Below are positions 28,357 through 37,126 of a stretch of DNA of 64,000 nt, in pieces. The notes beneath the pieces are model-generated. The model saw nothing but the letters and a program-made list of their open reading frames with translations. It ran no database searches and was not told where the DNA came from. Position 1 is the first letter of the stretch. Each line of letters starts with the position of its first letter. Made by a program: the position numbers and the translations under genes. This stretch comes from Mesorhizobium_L sp035547755 (GTDB lineage: Bacteria > Pseudomonadota > Alphaproteobacteria > Rhizobiales > Rhizobiaceae): contig DASZUG010000075.1 of assembly GCA_035547755.1 (NCBI GenBank), positions 25,400-89,399 on the forward strand, given 5' to 3'.

Positions 28357-29271
28357 TCACGACCTCTTCAGCTTGGGGTCGAGGGCGTCGCGCAAGCCGT
28401 CTCCCATCAGATTGATCGCGAGCACGGTGAAGAGGATGGCAAGGCCTGGCATCGTCACCACCCACCAAGCGCGCAGGATGAATTCGCGCGCTTCCGCCAG
28501 CATCGTTCCCCATTCGGGCGTCGGTGGTTGCGCTCCCATGCCGAGGAAGCCGAGCGCGGCGGCATCGAGAATGGCGTTGGAAAAGGAGAGCGCGGCCTGC
28601 ACGATGAGCGGCGCGAGACAATTGGGCAGGATTGTCACGAACATCAGCCGAAGCGGACGAACGCCCGCCACACGCGCCGCGGTCACATAGTCCCGGTTCT
28701 TTTCGCCGAGCACGGCCGCACGCGTCAACCTGACATAGTGCGGCTGCTGGACAAGGGCGATGGCGATCATCGCGTTGGTCAGGCTTGGGCCGAGGATAGC
28801 GACCAGCGCCAGCGCTAGGAGCAGACTTGGGAAGGCGAGGATGATATCCATCACGCGCATGATCAGCGTGTCGATCCAGCCGCCGACGAAGCCGGCTATG
28901 AGGCCGAGCAGAATGCCGGAGACCAGCGCCAGCGAGACGACCACGACGCCGACGAAGAGCGAGTATCTGCTGCCGAAGATGATGCGCGACAGGACATCGC
29001 GCCCGATGTCGTCAGTGCCGAGGAGGAAACGCCATTCGCCTCCCATCTGCCAGACCGGCGGCTTGAGGAGTGCGTCGCGGAACTGGTTGTCGGGATCGTG
29101 CGGAGCGATCAGCGGCGCGAATATCGCCACCAGGCAGACCAGGACGAAGAAAGCGAGCCCGATCACCGCGCCGCGGTTCTCGCTGAAATAAGCCCAGAAC
29201 TCCGCGAAAAGGGCGGCGCGCCCTGTCCGTCTGGTGTCGGCGGCGATCGGTTCGGCCGTGACTTCGCTCAT
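28357..29271 (-). CDS. dppC: Dipeptide-type ABC transporter permease (DppC type)
   Basis: 304 residues, N-terminal OppC domain followed by the permease core; six transmembrane helices. LGTDDIGRDVLSRIIFGSR is the family hallmark near 80-98, and the cytoplasmic loop YVTAARVAGVRPLRLM carries the EAA-type contact. Confidence 0.93.
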   Translation of the reverse strand: MSEVTAEPIAADTRRTGRAALFAEFWAYFSENRGAVIGLAFFVLVCLVAIFAPLIAPHDPDNQFRDALLKPPVWQMGGEWRFLLGTDDIGRDVLSRIIFGSRYSLFVGVVVVSLALVSGILLGLIAGFVGGWIDTLIMRVMDIILAFPSLLLALALVAILGPSLTNAMIAIALVQQPHYVRLTRAAVLGEKNRDYVTAARVAGVRPLRLMFVTILPNCLAPLIVQAALSFSNAILDAAALGFLGMGAQPPTPEWGTMLAEAREFILRAWWVVTMPGLAILFTVLAINLMGDGLRDALDPKLKRS

Positions 29272-29275
29272 CGCC

Positions 29276-30286
29276 TCACCTCGTGTGTCGTATCTTCGGG
29301 TTGACCAGCCCGTAAAGCAAGTCGACGGCGAGATTGACGAGCATGACCAGCAGAGCGATCAGCAGCAGCCCACCCTGCACCGCCGGATAGTCGCGCCGGA
29401 AGATGGAATCGACCATCCATTTGCCGACGCCCGGCCAGGAAAAGATCGTCTCCGTCAGGATGGCTCCGCCCATCAGCACGCCGACCTGCAGGCCGATCGT
29501 CGTGATCACCGGTATCAACGCATTGCGTAGCGCATGGATGCCGACGACGCGCAGCGGTGACAGGCCCTTCGCGCGCGCCGTGCGGACATAATCCTCGCCG
29601 AGAACCTCCAGCATGGCCGAACGGGTTTGCCGTGCGATGACGGCAAGCGGAATCGTGCCCAGCACGATCGTCGGCAGGATGAGATGCGAGACCGCGGACT
29701 GGAAGGCGCCCTTCTGTCCCGACAGCAGGCTGTCGATCAGCATGAAGCCGGTGACGCGCGGGAAGAAGTACATCAGCGAGATGCGGCCCGACACCGGCGT
29801 CCAATGGAGCACGCCGGAAAACAGGATGATGAGCAGGAGCCCCCACCAGAAGATAGGCATGGAGAAGCCGACGAGCGCGCTTCCCATCAGGGACTGGTCG
29901 ATCCATGAGCCGCGCCGCGTCGCCGCGAACATGCCGGCTGGAATGCCGAGCACGATGGCAAAAATGATAGCGCAGATCGACAGTTCGAGCGTCGCGGGAA
30001 AGAGCGTCAGGAATTCCGATACGACGGGTCGGCGGGAAACGATCGAGACGCCGAGATCGCCGTGCAGGAGCCCCCACAGGAAATGCAGGAATTGCAGCCA
30101 GAACGGCTGGTCGAAACCATATTGGTGCATCAGTTCGGCGTGCCGCTCGGGCGTTACGCCATGTTCGCCGGCCAGCAGAAGCACCGGGTCGCCCGGAAGC
30201 AATCGGATAAAGGTGAAGGCCGCGAGCGCCACACCGATGAAGGTCGGAATGAGCAGCCCGATCTTGACGAGGATGAATCGAAACAT
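29276..30286 (-). CDS. dppB: Dipeptide-type ABC transporter permease (DppB type)
   Basis: 336 residues, about six transmembrane helices; N-terminal RLLPGDPV segment and coupling loop EDYVRTARAKGLSPLRVV typical of DppB. It is separated from the binding-protein gene by 101 bp containing a strong hairpin. Confidence 0.93.
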   Translation of the reverse strand: MFRFILVKIGLLIPTFIGVALAAFTFIRLLPGDPVLLLAGEHGVTPERHAELMHQYGFDQPFWLQFLHFLWGLLHGDLGVSIVSRRPVVSEFLTLFPATLELSICAIIFAIVLGIPAGMFAATRRGSWIDQSLMGSALVGFSMPIFWWGLLLIILFSGVLHWTPVSGRISLMYFFPRVTGFMLIDSLLSGQKGAFQSAVSHLILPTIVLGTIPLAVIARQTRSAMLEVLGEDYVRTARAKGLSPLRVVGIHALRNALIPVITTIGLQVGVLMGGAILTETIFSWPGVGKWMVDSIFRRDYPAVQGGLLLIALLVMLVNLAVDLLYGLVNPKIRHTR

Positions 30287-30321
30287 TCTTCTTCCCCGCC
30301 CGCTTCCGCCTTACCTTAATG

Positions 30322-30356
30322 CTCTCGCCGTGAAGGCATGAGCTTCACGGCGAGAG
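30322..30356 (-). other. Intercistronic hairpin between dppA and dppB
   Basis: Perfect 14 bp inverted repeat CTCTCGCCGTGAAG / CTTCACGGCGAGAG around a 7-base loop, without a long T-run. In binding-protein operons such structures protect the 3' end of the abundant binding-protein message or cause partial termination; either role fits here. Confidence 0.75.
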
Positions 30357-30387
30357 GATGAAGAGGCGAGGCGCGGGCGACGGGGGC

Positions 30388-31980
30388 CTAATCGGCGATG
30401 TCGACGCCGTCGAACCGATGCGATCCGAGCGGGTCCATCTTATAGTTCTTCACCGTTTTCAGCATCGGCATGAAGACGGTCGAATGCGCGATGGTGAGCC
30501 AGGGCGCCTGCTCCTTGAAGATCACTTCCGCCTGCTCGTAAAGCTGCGCGCGCTTTTCCTGGTCGGAGACGGTCTTCGCCTTCTGGATCAAATCCTCGAA
30601 CGGCTTGTAGCAGAACTCGGCATTGTTGTTGCTGGTGCCGACGCCGTCGCAGCCGAGCAGCACGGCGAGGAAATTGTCGGGATCGCCATTGTCACCCGTC
30701 CAGCCGAGGATGATCGCACCGTCATGGTTCTTGTCGGCGGCCCGCTTCAGATACTCGCCCCATTCATAGGAGATGATGTCGGCCTTGACGCCGACCTTGG
30801 CGAAATCCGACTGGATGAGTTCCGCCGTGCGGCGCGCATTCGGCATATAGGGGCGCTGCACCGGCATCGCCCAGATCTTCATGTGCAGATCATTGACGCC
30901 TGCCTCCTCCAGCATCTTCTTGGCTTTTGCGGGATCGTAGGGATCGTCCTTGATGTCCTTATTGTAGCCCCACATGGTCGGCGGGATCGGATTGATGGCG
31001 ACCTGGCCCGACCCCTGATAGACCGCGTCGATAATCGCCTTCTTGTTGACGGCCATGTTGAGCGCCTTGCGCACCTTGACGTTGTCAAAGGGTTTTTGGG
31101 TCGTGTTGTAGGACATATAGGCGACGTTGAGGCCGGCCTGCTGCATGACCTGAAGCTTCGGGTCCTTCTTCATGGCCGCAACGTCGGCCGGCGCCGGATA
31201 GCCCATGATCTGGCATTCGCCTGACTGAAGCTTCTGGTAGCGCACGGCCGCATCGGGCGTGATGGCGAAAACGAGATCGTCGATCGGTTGCTTGCCGCGG
31301 AAATAATCGGGATTGGCCTTGTAGCGGATGACCGCATCCTTCTGATAGCCGACGAATTCAAAGGGTCCGGTGCCGAGAGGCTGCTGGTTGAGCATTTCCT
31401 TGTGGCCCTCGGCGGCCAGCTTGTCGGCATATTCCTTGGACATGATGGAGGCGAAATCCATCGCCATGTCTGCGATGAAGGGCGCCTGCGGCTTGTTCAG
31501 GACGAATTTGACGGTGAGATCGTCGACCTTGTCGATACTCTTGATGATCGATGGCATCGACATCGCCTCGAAATATTCCCACTGCCCGCCGGCGTAATTG
31601 TACCAGGGGTTCTTCTTGTCGAGCATGCGCTCGAAAGTGAAGATGACGTCATCCGCGTTGAGATCGCGCGTCGGCTTGAAGAAATCCGTCGTCTGGAATT
31701 TCACGCCCTTGCGCAGGTGGAACGTGTAGGTGAGGCCGTCATCCGAAATATCCCATTTTTCCGCCAGGCCCGGAATGGTCTTGGTGGTGCCGCGGTCGAA
31801 CTCGACGAGACGGTTGTAGACTGGTCTCGACGAGGCGTCGAATGTCGTCCCGGCAGTGTAGAGCGCGGGATCGAATCCCTGGGGCGACCCCTCCGAACAA
31901 TAAACCAGCGTCTTGGCGCTGGCAGCGCCGCAAAACATCGTCGCCGCCAGCAGCGCGGCCATGAAACCCACTCTTTTCAT
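30388..31980 (-). CDS. dppA: Dipeptide-type ABC transporter substrate-binding protein (DppA type)
   Basis: 530 residues from the ATG at 31980, preceded by GGGAG. Sec signal ending at CGAASAKT, then solute-binding family 5: LVYCSEGSPQGFDPALYT and DDGLTYTFHLRKGVKF. First gene of the dppABCDF-ordered operon. Dipeptides are the default ligand, but this family also binds heme, aminolevulinate and other peptides. Confidence 0.92.
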   Translation of the reverse strand: MKRVGFMAALLAATMFCGAASAKTLVYCSEGSPQGFDPALYTAGTTFDASSRPVYNRLVEFDRGTTKTIPGLAEKWDISDDGLTYTFHLRKGVKFQTTDFFKPTRDLNADDVIFTFERMLDKKNPWYNYAGGQWEYFEAMSMPSIIKSIDKVDDLTVKFVLNKPQAPFIADMAMDFASIMSKEYADKLAAEGHKEMLNQQPLGTGPFEFVGYQKDAVIRYKANPDYFRGKQPIDDLVFAITPDAAVRYQKLQSGECQIMGYPAPADVAAMKKDPKLQVMQQAGLNVAYMSYNTTQKPFDNVKVRKALNMAVNKKAIIDAVYQGSGQVAINPIPPTMWGYNKDIKDDPYDPAKAKKMLEEAGVNDLHMKIWAMPVQRPYMPNARRTAELIQSDFAKVGVKADIISYEWGEYLKRAADKNHDGAIILGWTGDNGDPDNFLAVLLGCDGVGTSNNNAEFCYKPFEDLIQKAKTVSDQEKRAQLYEQAEVIFKEQAPWLTIAHSTVFMPMLKTVKNYKMDPLGSHRFDGVDIAD

Positions 31981-32074
31981 CGAGATGCTCCCACTTTTCA
32001 CTCAAGGCGCTTATTTGTTTTCGCCCTCGGTGCGGGCCATATAAGCACCGAAAACAAGCCATGGGAATGCCTGC

Positions 32075-32098
32075 CGACAGACAAAATTTTGTCAGTCG
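32075..32098. promoter_or_regulatory. 24 bp palindrome upstream of dppA
   Basis: CGACAGACAAAA / TTTTGTCAGTCG, self-complementary except at one position and centred on AAAATTTT, in the divergent gap between dppA and the DUF924 gene. It has the size and symmetry of a dimeric repressor site. The regulator is unknown. Confidence 0.55.
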
Positions 32099-32130
32099 AA
32101 ATTAACCGGATTCCAGCGCGGGAGAGCTTG

Positions 32131-32697
32131 ATGACGAGTGACGCAAGGGAAAAGACTTGGGTGGATGCTGTTCTCCAATATTGGTTCGGTCAACTGGGTC
32201 CCGACGATTGGTTTACGGTGAAAGACGAGACGGACAAGGCAATAACAAAGCGGTTCCTTCCTCTCTACCGTTCATTGATGGAAACTGTTCCGGAAGAAGC
32301 TTGTGGCGAGCCGCGCGCCGCCCTGGCCGCCATCATCGTTCTTGACCAGTTTCCGCGCAATATGTTCCGCGGCGAGGCCGAAGCGTTCGCGACCGACGAC
32401 CTGGCGCTCGCTTTGGCGCGAAACGCGCTCGACCGCCAGTTCGACGCCTTTCTGGAAGAGCGGATGCGGCATTTCCTCTATATGCCCTTCATGCATAGCG
32501 AGGTGCTGGCGGATCAGGAACGCTGCGTCTCGCTCTTCAAGTCGCTGGGCGATGGCGAAGGTGGGAAATATGCGATCGAACACCGCGATATCATCGCGCG
32601 GTTCGGTCGCTTTCCTCACCGCAACAAGGCGCTTGCGCGCGAGACGACGCCTGACGAAAAGGCGTTCCTTGCGGGACATGAGGGATTTGGGCAATAG
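32131..32697 (+). CDS. DUF924 family protein
   Basis: 188 residues from the ATG at 32131, preceded by GGGAGAG. Begins VLQYWFGQLGPDDWF; conserved IIVLDQFPRNMFRG near 68-81, RMRHFLYMPFMHSE near 109-122, and FGRFPHRNKALAR. The helical TPR-like fold is known for the family; the biochemical role is not established. Confidence 0.9.
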   Translation: MTSDAREKTWVDAVLQYWFGQLGPDDWFTVKDETDKAITKRFLPLYRSLMETVPEEACGEPRAALAAIIVLDQFPRNMFRGEAEAFATDDLALALARNALDRQFDAFLEERMRHFLYMPFMHSEVLADQERCVSLFKSLGDGEGGKYAIEHRDIIARFGRFPHRNKALARETTPDEKAFLAGHEGFGQ

Positions 32698-32748
32698 CGC
32701 GACCCAGAAGAAATCGCGCCTTGTTTTTCCAATCGCGAGGGGTGCCGT

Positions 32749-33459
32749 TCAGCCTCTTTCCGCAAGCAGCGCCGGCAGGTCCGCCACGGACCCGATGACG
32801 GCGTCCGCAAGTGGTTCAAGGGCTCCCCTTGTCCCCGTTCCGCTCAGCACCGCGACCGCCAGTCCGCAATCGCCGTTCCGCGCCATTTCGAGATCATGCC
32901 TGTTGTCGCCGACCATGGCGATTTCCGACGTTTTGAGACCGGTGAGATCGCAAAACGCCCTGATCGTGTCTGGCGCCGGCTTCGGATTGGCCACCGCGTC
33001 GTAGCCATAGGCCGCATCGAAGAGTTGCGCCATGCCGAGCGAGGCAAGGGTTCTTTCGACGCCCGCGGTGGAATCGTTCGTGGCGACCCCCAGCCGGTAT
33101 CCGGAGCCGTGCAGCGCGGTCAGCGCCTCCTTGACGCCGGGAAGAGGATGCGGATTGCTCCCGCCCGTTTCGGAGGTAAAGCGGTTGCATTCCGCAAGTG
33201 TGGCGGCGCGTTCGGCCTCCGTCTGGTGTGGATACCAAAGCGCGATGATGTCGGCATTGGTGCCGGCGGCGAAAATGGAATCGCCGCGGAAACGCCTTGC
33301 CGCGAAATCGTAACCGGCTATGTCGAGCAGCCTGTCGGCTTCCTCGCGGGAGCCGTTGGCCGCCTGGAGCGCCATCAGATCGGCGATGGCGAACCACGTG
33401 CGATCGAAATCGATCAGTGTCCCATCCTTGTCGAAAAGGATGCCCTTGATTCGTGCCAT
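32749..33459 (-). CDS. HAD-superfamily phosphatase (Gph-like)
   Basis: 236 residues from the ATG at 33459. HAD motif I ILFDKDGTLIDFD (7-19), motif II GVATNDSTAG, Lys of motif III in NPKPAPDTI, motif IV MVGDNRHDLEMARN. Substrate is probably a small phosphate ester such as phosphoglycolate; not determinable from sequence. Confidence 0.9.
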   Translation of the reverse strand: MARIKGILFDKDGTLIDFDRTWFAIADLMALQAANGSREEADRLLDIAGYDFAARRFRGDSIFAAGTNADIIALWYPHQTEAERAATLAECNRFTSETGGSNPHPLPGVKEALTALHGSGYRLGVATNDSTAGVERTLASLGMAQLFDAAYGYDAVANPKPAPDTIRAFCDLTGLKTSEIAMVGDNRHDLEMARNGDCGLAVAVLSGTGTRGALEPLADAVIGSVADLPALLAERG

Positions 33460-33541
33460 CAGGCTTTGCTCGTCTCTCCGGAACAATTCCAGCAAAAGCG
33501 CACAGCGGTTTTGCGTTCGGAATTGCGTAAAAACAATGAGA

Positions 33542-33582
33542 TAGAGCATTTCCGCGATTCGGAGAAAAGCGGAAATACTCTA
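33542..33582. repeat. Short intergenic palindrome (AGAGCATTTCCGC type)
   Basis: TAGAGCATTTCCGC pairs with GCGGAAATACTCTA across 13 bases, with one mismatch. Palindromes of this type are scattered between genes in Mesorhizobium-like genomes. Here it lies between the pgi stop and the HAD gene start, where it may also end pgi transcripts. Confidence 0.6.
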
Positions 33583-33622
33583 CACTGCGATCGGGTTGGA
33601 AAATCAGGATCCGTTTTCCGGA

Positions 33623-35263
33623 TCATGCGCTCAATTCCCTTATCCAGGCGAGGAGACCGGCGGTAGAGGAATCCGCACCTGTGGCATTCTTTTTCCCTTC
33701 CACGACGGGGAGAAGTTCGGTCGCGAGTTCCTTGCCGAGTTCAACGCCCCATTGGTCGAAGGAATTGATGCCGAAGAGCGCACCTTCGACGAAGACCCGA
33801 TGCTCGTAGAGCGCGATGAGTCGGCCGAGAGCGAACGGGTCGAGCTTGCGGTAAAGTATGGTGATCGACGGCCGGTTGCCGACGAAGACGCGGTGCGGCG
33901 CGAGCCGAGCCGCCTTTTCCTCGTCCATGCCCTTCGCCAGCAATTGTGCCTTCGCTTCGTCGAGCGTGCGGCCGCGCATCAATGCTTGCGATTGCGCCAA
34001 CACGTTGGAGAGCAGGAGATCCTGATGCTTTTTCAACGCGGGCTCATGGCTTTCCGCCCCGGCGATGAATTCGATCGGGATGACGTCGGTTCCCTGGTGC
34101 AGAAGCTGGAAGAAGGCGTGCTGGCCATTGGTTCCGGGCTCGCCCCAGACGAGCGGGCCCGTCGGGGTCTCGACAGGCATTCCATCGAGCGTGACATGCT
34201 TGCCATTCGATTCCATATCGAGCTGCTGCAGATAAGCGGGCAGTCTGGCCAGCCGCTGGTCGTAGGGGATCACGGCGAGGGCGGGATAGCCGCAAACGAC
34301 GCGATGCCAATAGCCGACGAGACCGAGCACGAAAGGCAGGTTTTTGAGCATCGGCGCGGTGCGGAAATGCTCGTCCATCGCATGGCCGCCGGCGAGGAAG
34401 GAATGGAAGTCGTCGGGCCCGATCGCGATCATGATCGGCAGTCCGATCGCGGACCAAAGCGAATAACGGCCGCCGACCCAGTCCCAGAAACCGAAGACCC
34501 GTTCTTTCCGGATGCCGAAGGCGGCGACCTTGTCGAGCGCGGTTGAGACGGCCGCGAAATGGTGGCCGACAGCATCAGGGCCGAGCGCCTTGGCGACCCA
34601 GTCGCGCGCCGTTCCGGCATTGGTCATGGTCTCGACCGTCGTGAAGGTCTTCGATGCGATGATGAAAAGCGTCGTTTCCGCCGAGAGGCCCTTCAGCGTG
34701 TCGGCGATATGGGCGCTGTCGATGTTGGAGACGAAATGCGCCCGCGGTCCGTCATGATAGGGCGAAAGCGCCAGCGTCGCCATGACCGGGCCGAGATCGG
34801 AGCCGCCGATGCCGATATTCACGACGTCGGTAATCGCCTTTCCAGTGGCGCCCTTGATCGTGCCGCTCCTGATCCCGTCGGCGAACTCGGCCATCCGCTT
34901 CAGCACCTCGCGGACTTCGGGCATAACATCCTTGCCGTCGGTCATCACCGGCTTGCCGCCTGTGTTTCGAAGCGCCGTATGCAGCACGGCGCGATCCTCG
35001 GTGCTGTTGATGTGCTCGCCGGCGAACATCTGCGCACGGCGTTCCTCGACCTTCGCCTCCGTCGCGAGCTTCGCCAGCAAGGCCATTGCCTCTTCGGTGA
35101 CGGCCGTTTTCGACCAATCGAGCAGGAGATCGTCGAGCGACAGGGAGAATTTCGCGAAGCGCTGCGGGTCTTCCGCAAATGCCTCGCGCATGTCCTTCGG
35201 CGCCTTGTTCTTCCGGTAATCGTCAAGGGCGGCCAGCGCCGCGCGGAACGATGGGGTGGACAT
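33623..35263 (-). CDS. pgi: Glucose-6-phosphate isomerase Pgi
   Basis: 546 residues from the ATG at 35263, with GAGGGAG upstream. Signature regions: NIGIGGSDLGPVMATLAL, SKTFTTVETMTNA, GGRYSLWSAIGLPIMIAIG, catalytic Glu in GEPGTNGQHAFFQLLHQG, and the C-terminal SFDQWGVELGKELA. Interconverts glucose-6- and fructose-6-phosphate. The open frame extends to 35374 without support. Confidence 0.97.
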   Translation of the reverse strand: MSTPSFRAALAALDDYRKNKAPKDMREAFAEDPQRFAKFSLSLDDLLLDWSKTAVTEEAMALLAKLATEAKVEERRAQMFAGEHINSTEDRAVLHTALRNTGGKPVMTDGKDVMPEVREVLKRMAEFADGIRSGTIKGATGKAITDVVNIGIGGSDLGPVMATLALSPYHDGPRAHFVSNIDSAHIADTLKGLSAETTLFIIASKTFTTVETMTNAGTARDWVAKALGPDAVGHHFAAVSTALDKVAAFGIRKERVFGFWDWVGGRYSLWSAIGLPIMIAIGPDDFHSFLAGGHAMDEHFRTAPMLKNLPFVLGLVGYWHRVVCGYPALAVIPYDQRLARLPAYLQQLDMESNGKHVTLDGMPVETPTGPLVWGEPGTNGQHAFFQLLHQGTDVIPIEFIAGAESHEPALKKHQDLLLSNVLAQSQALMRGRTLDEAKAQLLAKGMDEEKAARLAPHRVFVGNRPSITILYRKLDPFALGRLIALYEHRVFVEGALFGINSFDQWGVELGKELATELLPVVEGKKNATGADSSTAGLLAWIRELSA

Positions 35264-35429
35264 TGTTTTCTCCCTCGATTCCCTGATGAGGCTTGTGGCT
35301 GGAAAGGTCGATGCCAACTCGCGGCGAAGATATAGCGCCGGTCCGCGGTCCGGAAGGACCTTATCCTGGCCCAAAAGGCAAAAAATTTGGCCTGCAGGTG
35401 GGCCAATAGCTTATGCCAATCTTGCCGAA

Positions 35430-35463
35430 CTTTCGGACCAGGATTAAGGTGATGGACCGAAAG
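35430..35463. promoter_or_regulatory. Inverted repeat at the MocR gene start, candidate autoregulatory operator
   Basis: CTTTCGGACCA (35430-35440) and TGGACCGAAAG (35453-35463) are inverted repeats with one mismatch, 12 bp apart. They cover the upstream ATG at 35452, which favours translation from 35473. MocR-type regulators usually bind in their own promoter. Confidence 0.5.
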
Positions 35464-35472
35464 GTTGGTACC

Positions 35473-36966
35473 ATGTCGATAAGAAATGATTCGGCCATCT
35501 GGTCGGGGCTGTTCAGGATTTCAGCGGATTCGGGTCAGACGCTGCAGGCACAGATCAGGCAGGCGATCGTCGCCGCGATCCTCGACCGTCAGATTGCCGC
35601 CTCCATGCCGCTCCCGTCCTGCCGTATCCTTGCGGAAAAGCTTGGCGTCGCACGCGGCACCGTCGTTCTCGCCTTCCAGCAACTCGTCGATCAGGGATTT
35701 TTGATCGCCAGGGAGCGGCGTGGCCATTTCGTCAATCCGGAGGTTCTCGCCTCGCCGGCCAAGCCGGCGCAGAAGCCGAAAAATGATGAACAGACGATCG
35801 ACTGGAAGGCGCGGCGGCGGATCAAGGCGAGCGAATTGCCGCGTCCCTCGCGGCAGGAAAACTGGATCAAATCGACCTATCCCTTCGTCTATGGCCAGTT
35901 CGACCCGGCTCTTTTTCCGACGGCCGAGTGGCGCGAATGCAACCGCATGGCGCTTGCCGTGCTCGAAATTCGCAACTGGGCGGCCGATATGGTCGATCGC
36001 GATGATCCGCTCCTGATCGAGCAGATCCAGGCGCGGCTTTTGCCGCGGCGGGGCATCTTCGCCAATCCGGACGAAATCATCGTTACGCTCGGTGCGCAGA
36101 ACGCGCTCTATATGCTCTCGACGCTGCTGATGAGCCGGGGGTCGCGCGTGGCGATGGAGGATCCGGGCTATCCCGACGCACGGTCGATTTTCCAGCTTGC
36201 CGGGGCGGAAACAACCCCGGTGCGCGTCGATGCCGAAGGCATCGTAACCCAGGAGATTCCTGCCGATTGCGGTTTTGTCTTCGTCACGCCGAGCCATCAT
36301 TGCCCCACAATGGTGCCGCTCAGCACGAGACGGCGGCAGGAATTGCTCTCCGATGCCGTGCGGCACGACCAGATCATCATCGAAGACGGCTATGACGGCC
36401 AGCTTCTGGACGATGCGCCGCAGCAGGCCCTGAAAAGCATCGACCGGTCCGGACGCGTCATCTATGTCGGTTCGCTGTCGAAGACATTGGCGCCCGGCTT
36501 GAGGCTTGGCTATATCGTCGCCTCCGCCGATCTGATCGCCGAACTGAGAGCGCTGAGGCGCTTCATGCTTCGGCATCCGCCCGCCAACAACCAGCGCGCG
36601 GTCGCGCTTTTCCTGTCGCTCGGCCATCACGAGGCGCTGGTGCGCAGGCTGTCCACCGCCTTCGCGGAAAGGCGGCGCCGGCTGGTGCAGGCAGTCTCGG
36701 CATTCCTGCCGGAGTGGCAGCCCACCGATTCGGCCGGCGGCTCCTCGGTCTGGCTCAAGGGACCGCCGGGAGTGGACACGAAAGCGCTTGCCGACGCTGC
36801 CCTGGCGCGGAGCGTCATCATCGAACCTGGAGAACGCTTTTTCGCCGAGCGCGAGAACCACACCCGCTATATGAGGCTCGGCATATCCTCCATCGCGCTC
36901 CAGCATATCGAGCCAGGCATCCGTGAACTCGCGACCGCGGCGGGGCGACGTCCTGCCGCCGCATGA
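35473..36966 (+). CDS. MocR/PdxR-type GntR regulator with aminotransferase domain
   Basis: 497 residues from the ATG at 35473 (alternative 35452). The winged helix (QIRQAIVAAILDRQ ... ILAEKLGVARGTVVLAFQQL) fills about 25-80. The class I aminotransferase-like domain contains IIEDGYDGQL and the PLP lysine in YVGSLSKTLAPGLRLGY. It diverges from pgi and lies 160 bp before the MttB-family gene on the same strand. The effector is unknown; a link to the methyltransferase is inference. Confidence 0.9.
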   Translation: MSIRNDSAIWSGLFRISADSGQTLQAQIRQAIVAAILDRQIAASMPLPSCRILAEKLGVARGTVVLAFQQLVDQGFLIARERRGHFVNPEVLASPAKPAQKPKNDEQTIDWKARRRIKASELPRPSRQENWIKSTYPFVYGQFDPALFPTAEWRECNRMALAVLEIRNWAADMVDRDDPLLIEQIQARLLPRRGIFANPDEIIVTLGAQNALYMLSTLLMSRGSRVAMEDPGYPDARSIFQLAGAETTPVRVDAEGIVTQEIPADCGFVFVTPSHHCPTMVPLSTRRRQELLSDAVRHDQIIIEDGYDGQLLDDAPQQALKSIDRSGRVIYVGSLSKTLAPGLRLGYIVASADLIAELRALRRFMLRHPPANNQRAVALFLSLGHHEALVRRLSTAFAERRRRLVQAVSAFLPEWQPTDSAGGSSVWLKGPPGVDTKALADAALARSVIIEPGERFFAERENHTRYMRLGISSIALQHIEPGIRELATAAGRRPAAA

Positions 36967-37126
36967 GTGCTGGAAGGCTCGGTAGGCCCCGCCACTGGCA
37001 TATGCGCGTTGAAATGGCTGGCTCAAACATGGCCATATTCGGCACGGCATAGTCAGCCTCGGAGTGGGAGCAAAGCAGGATCGCGGGGCCGCAGAGCCGC
37101 CGGCCTGCCATCGAAGGGAGCCGGCC

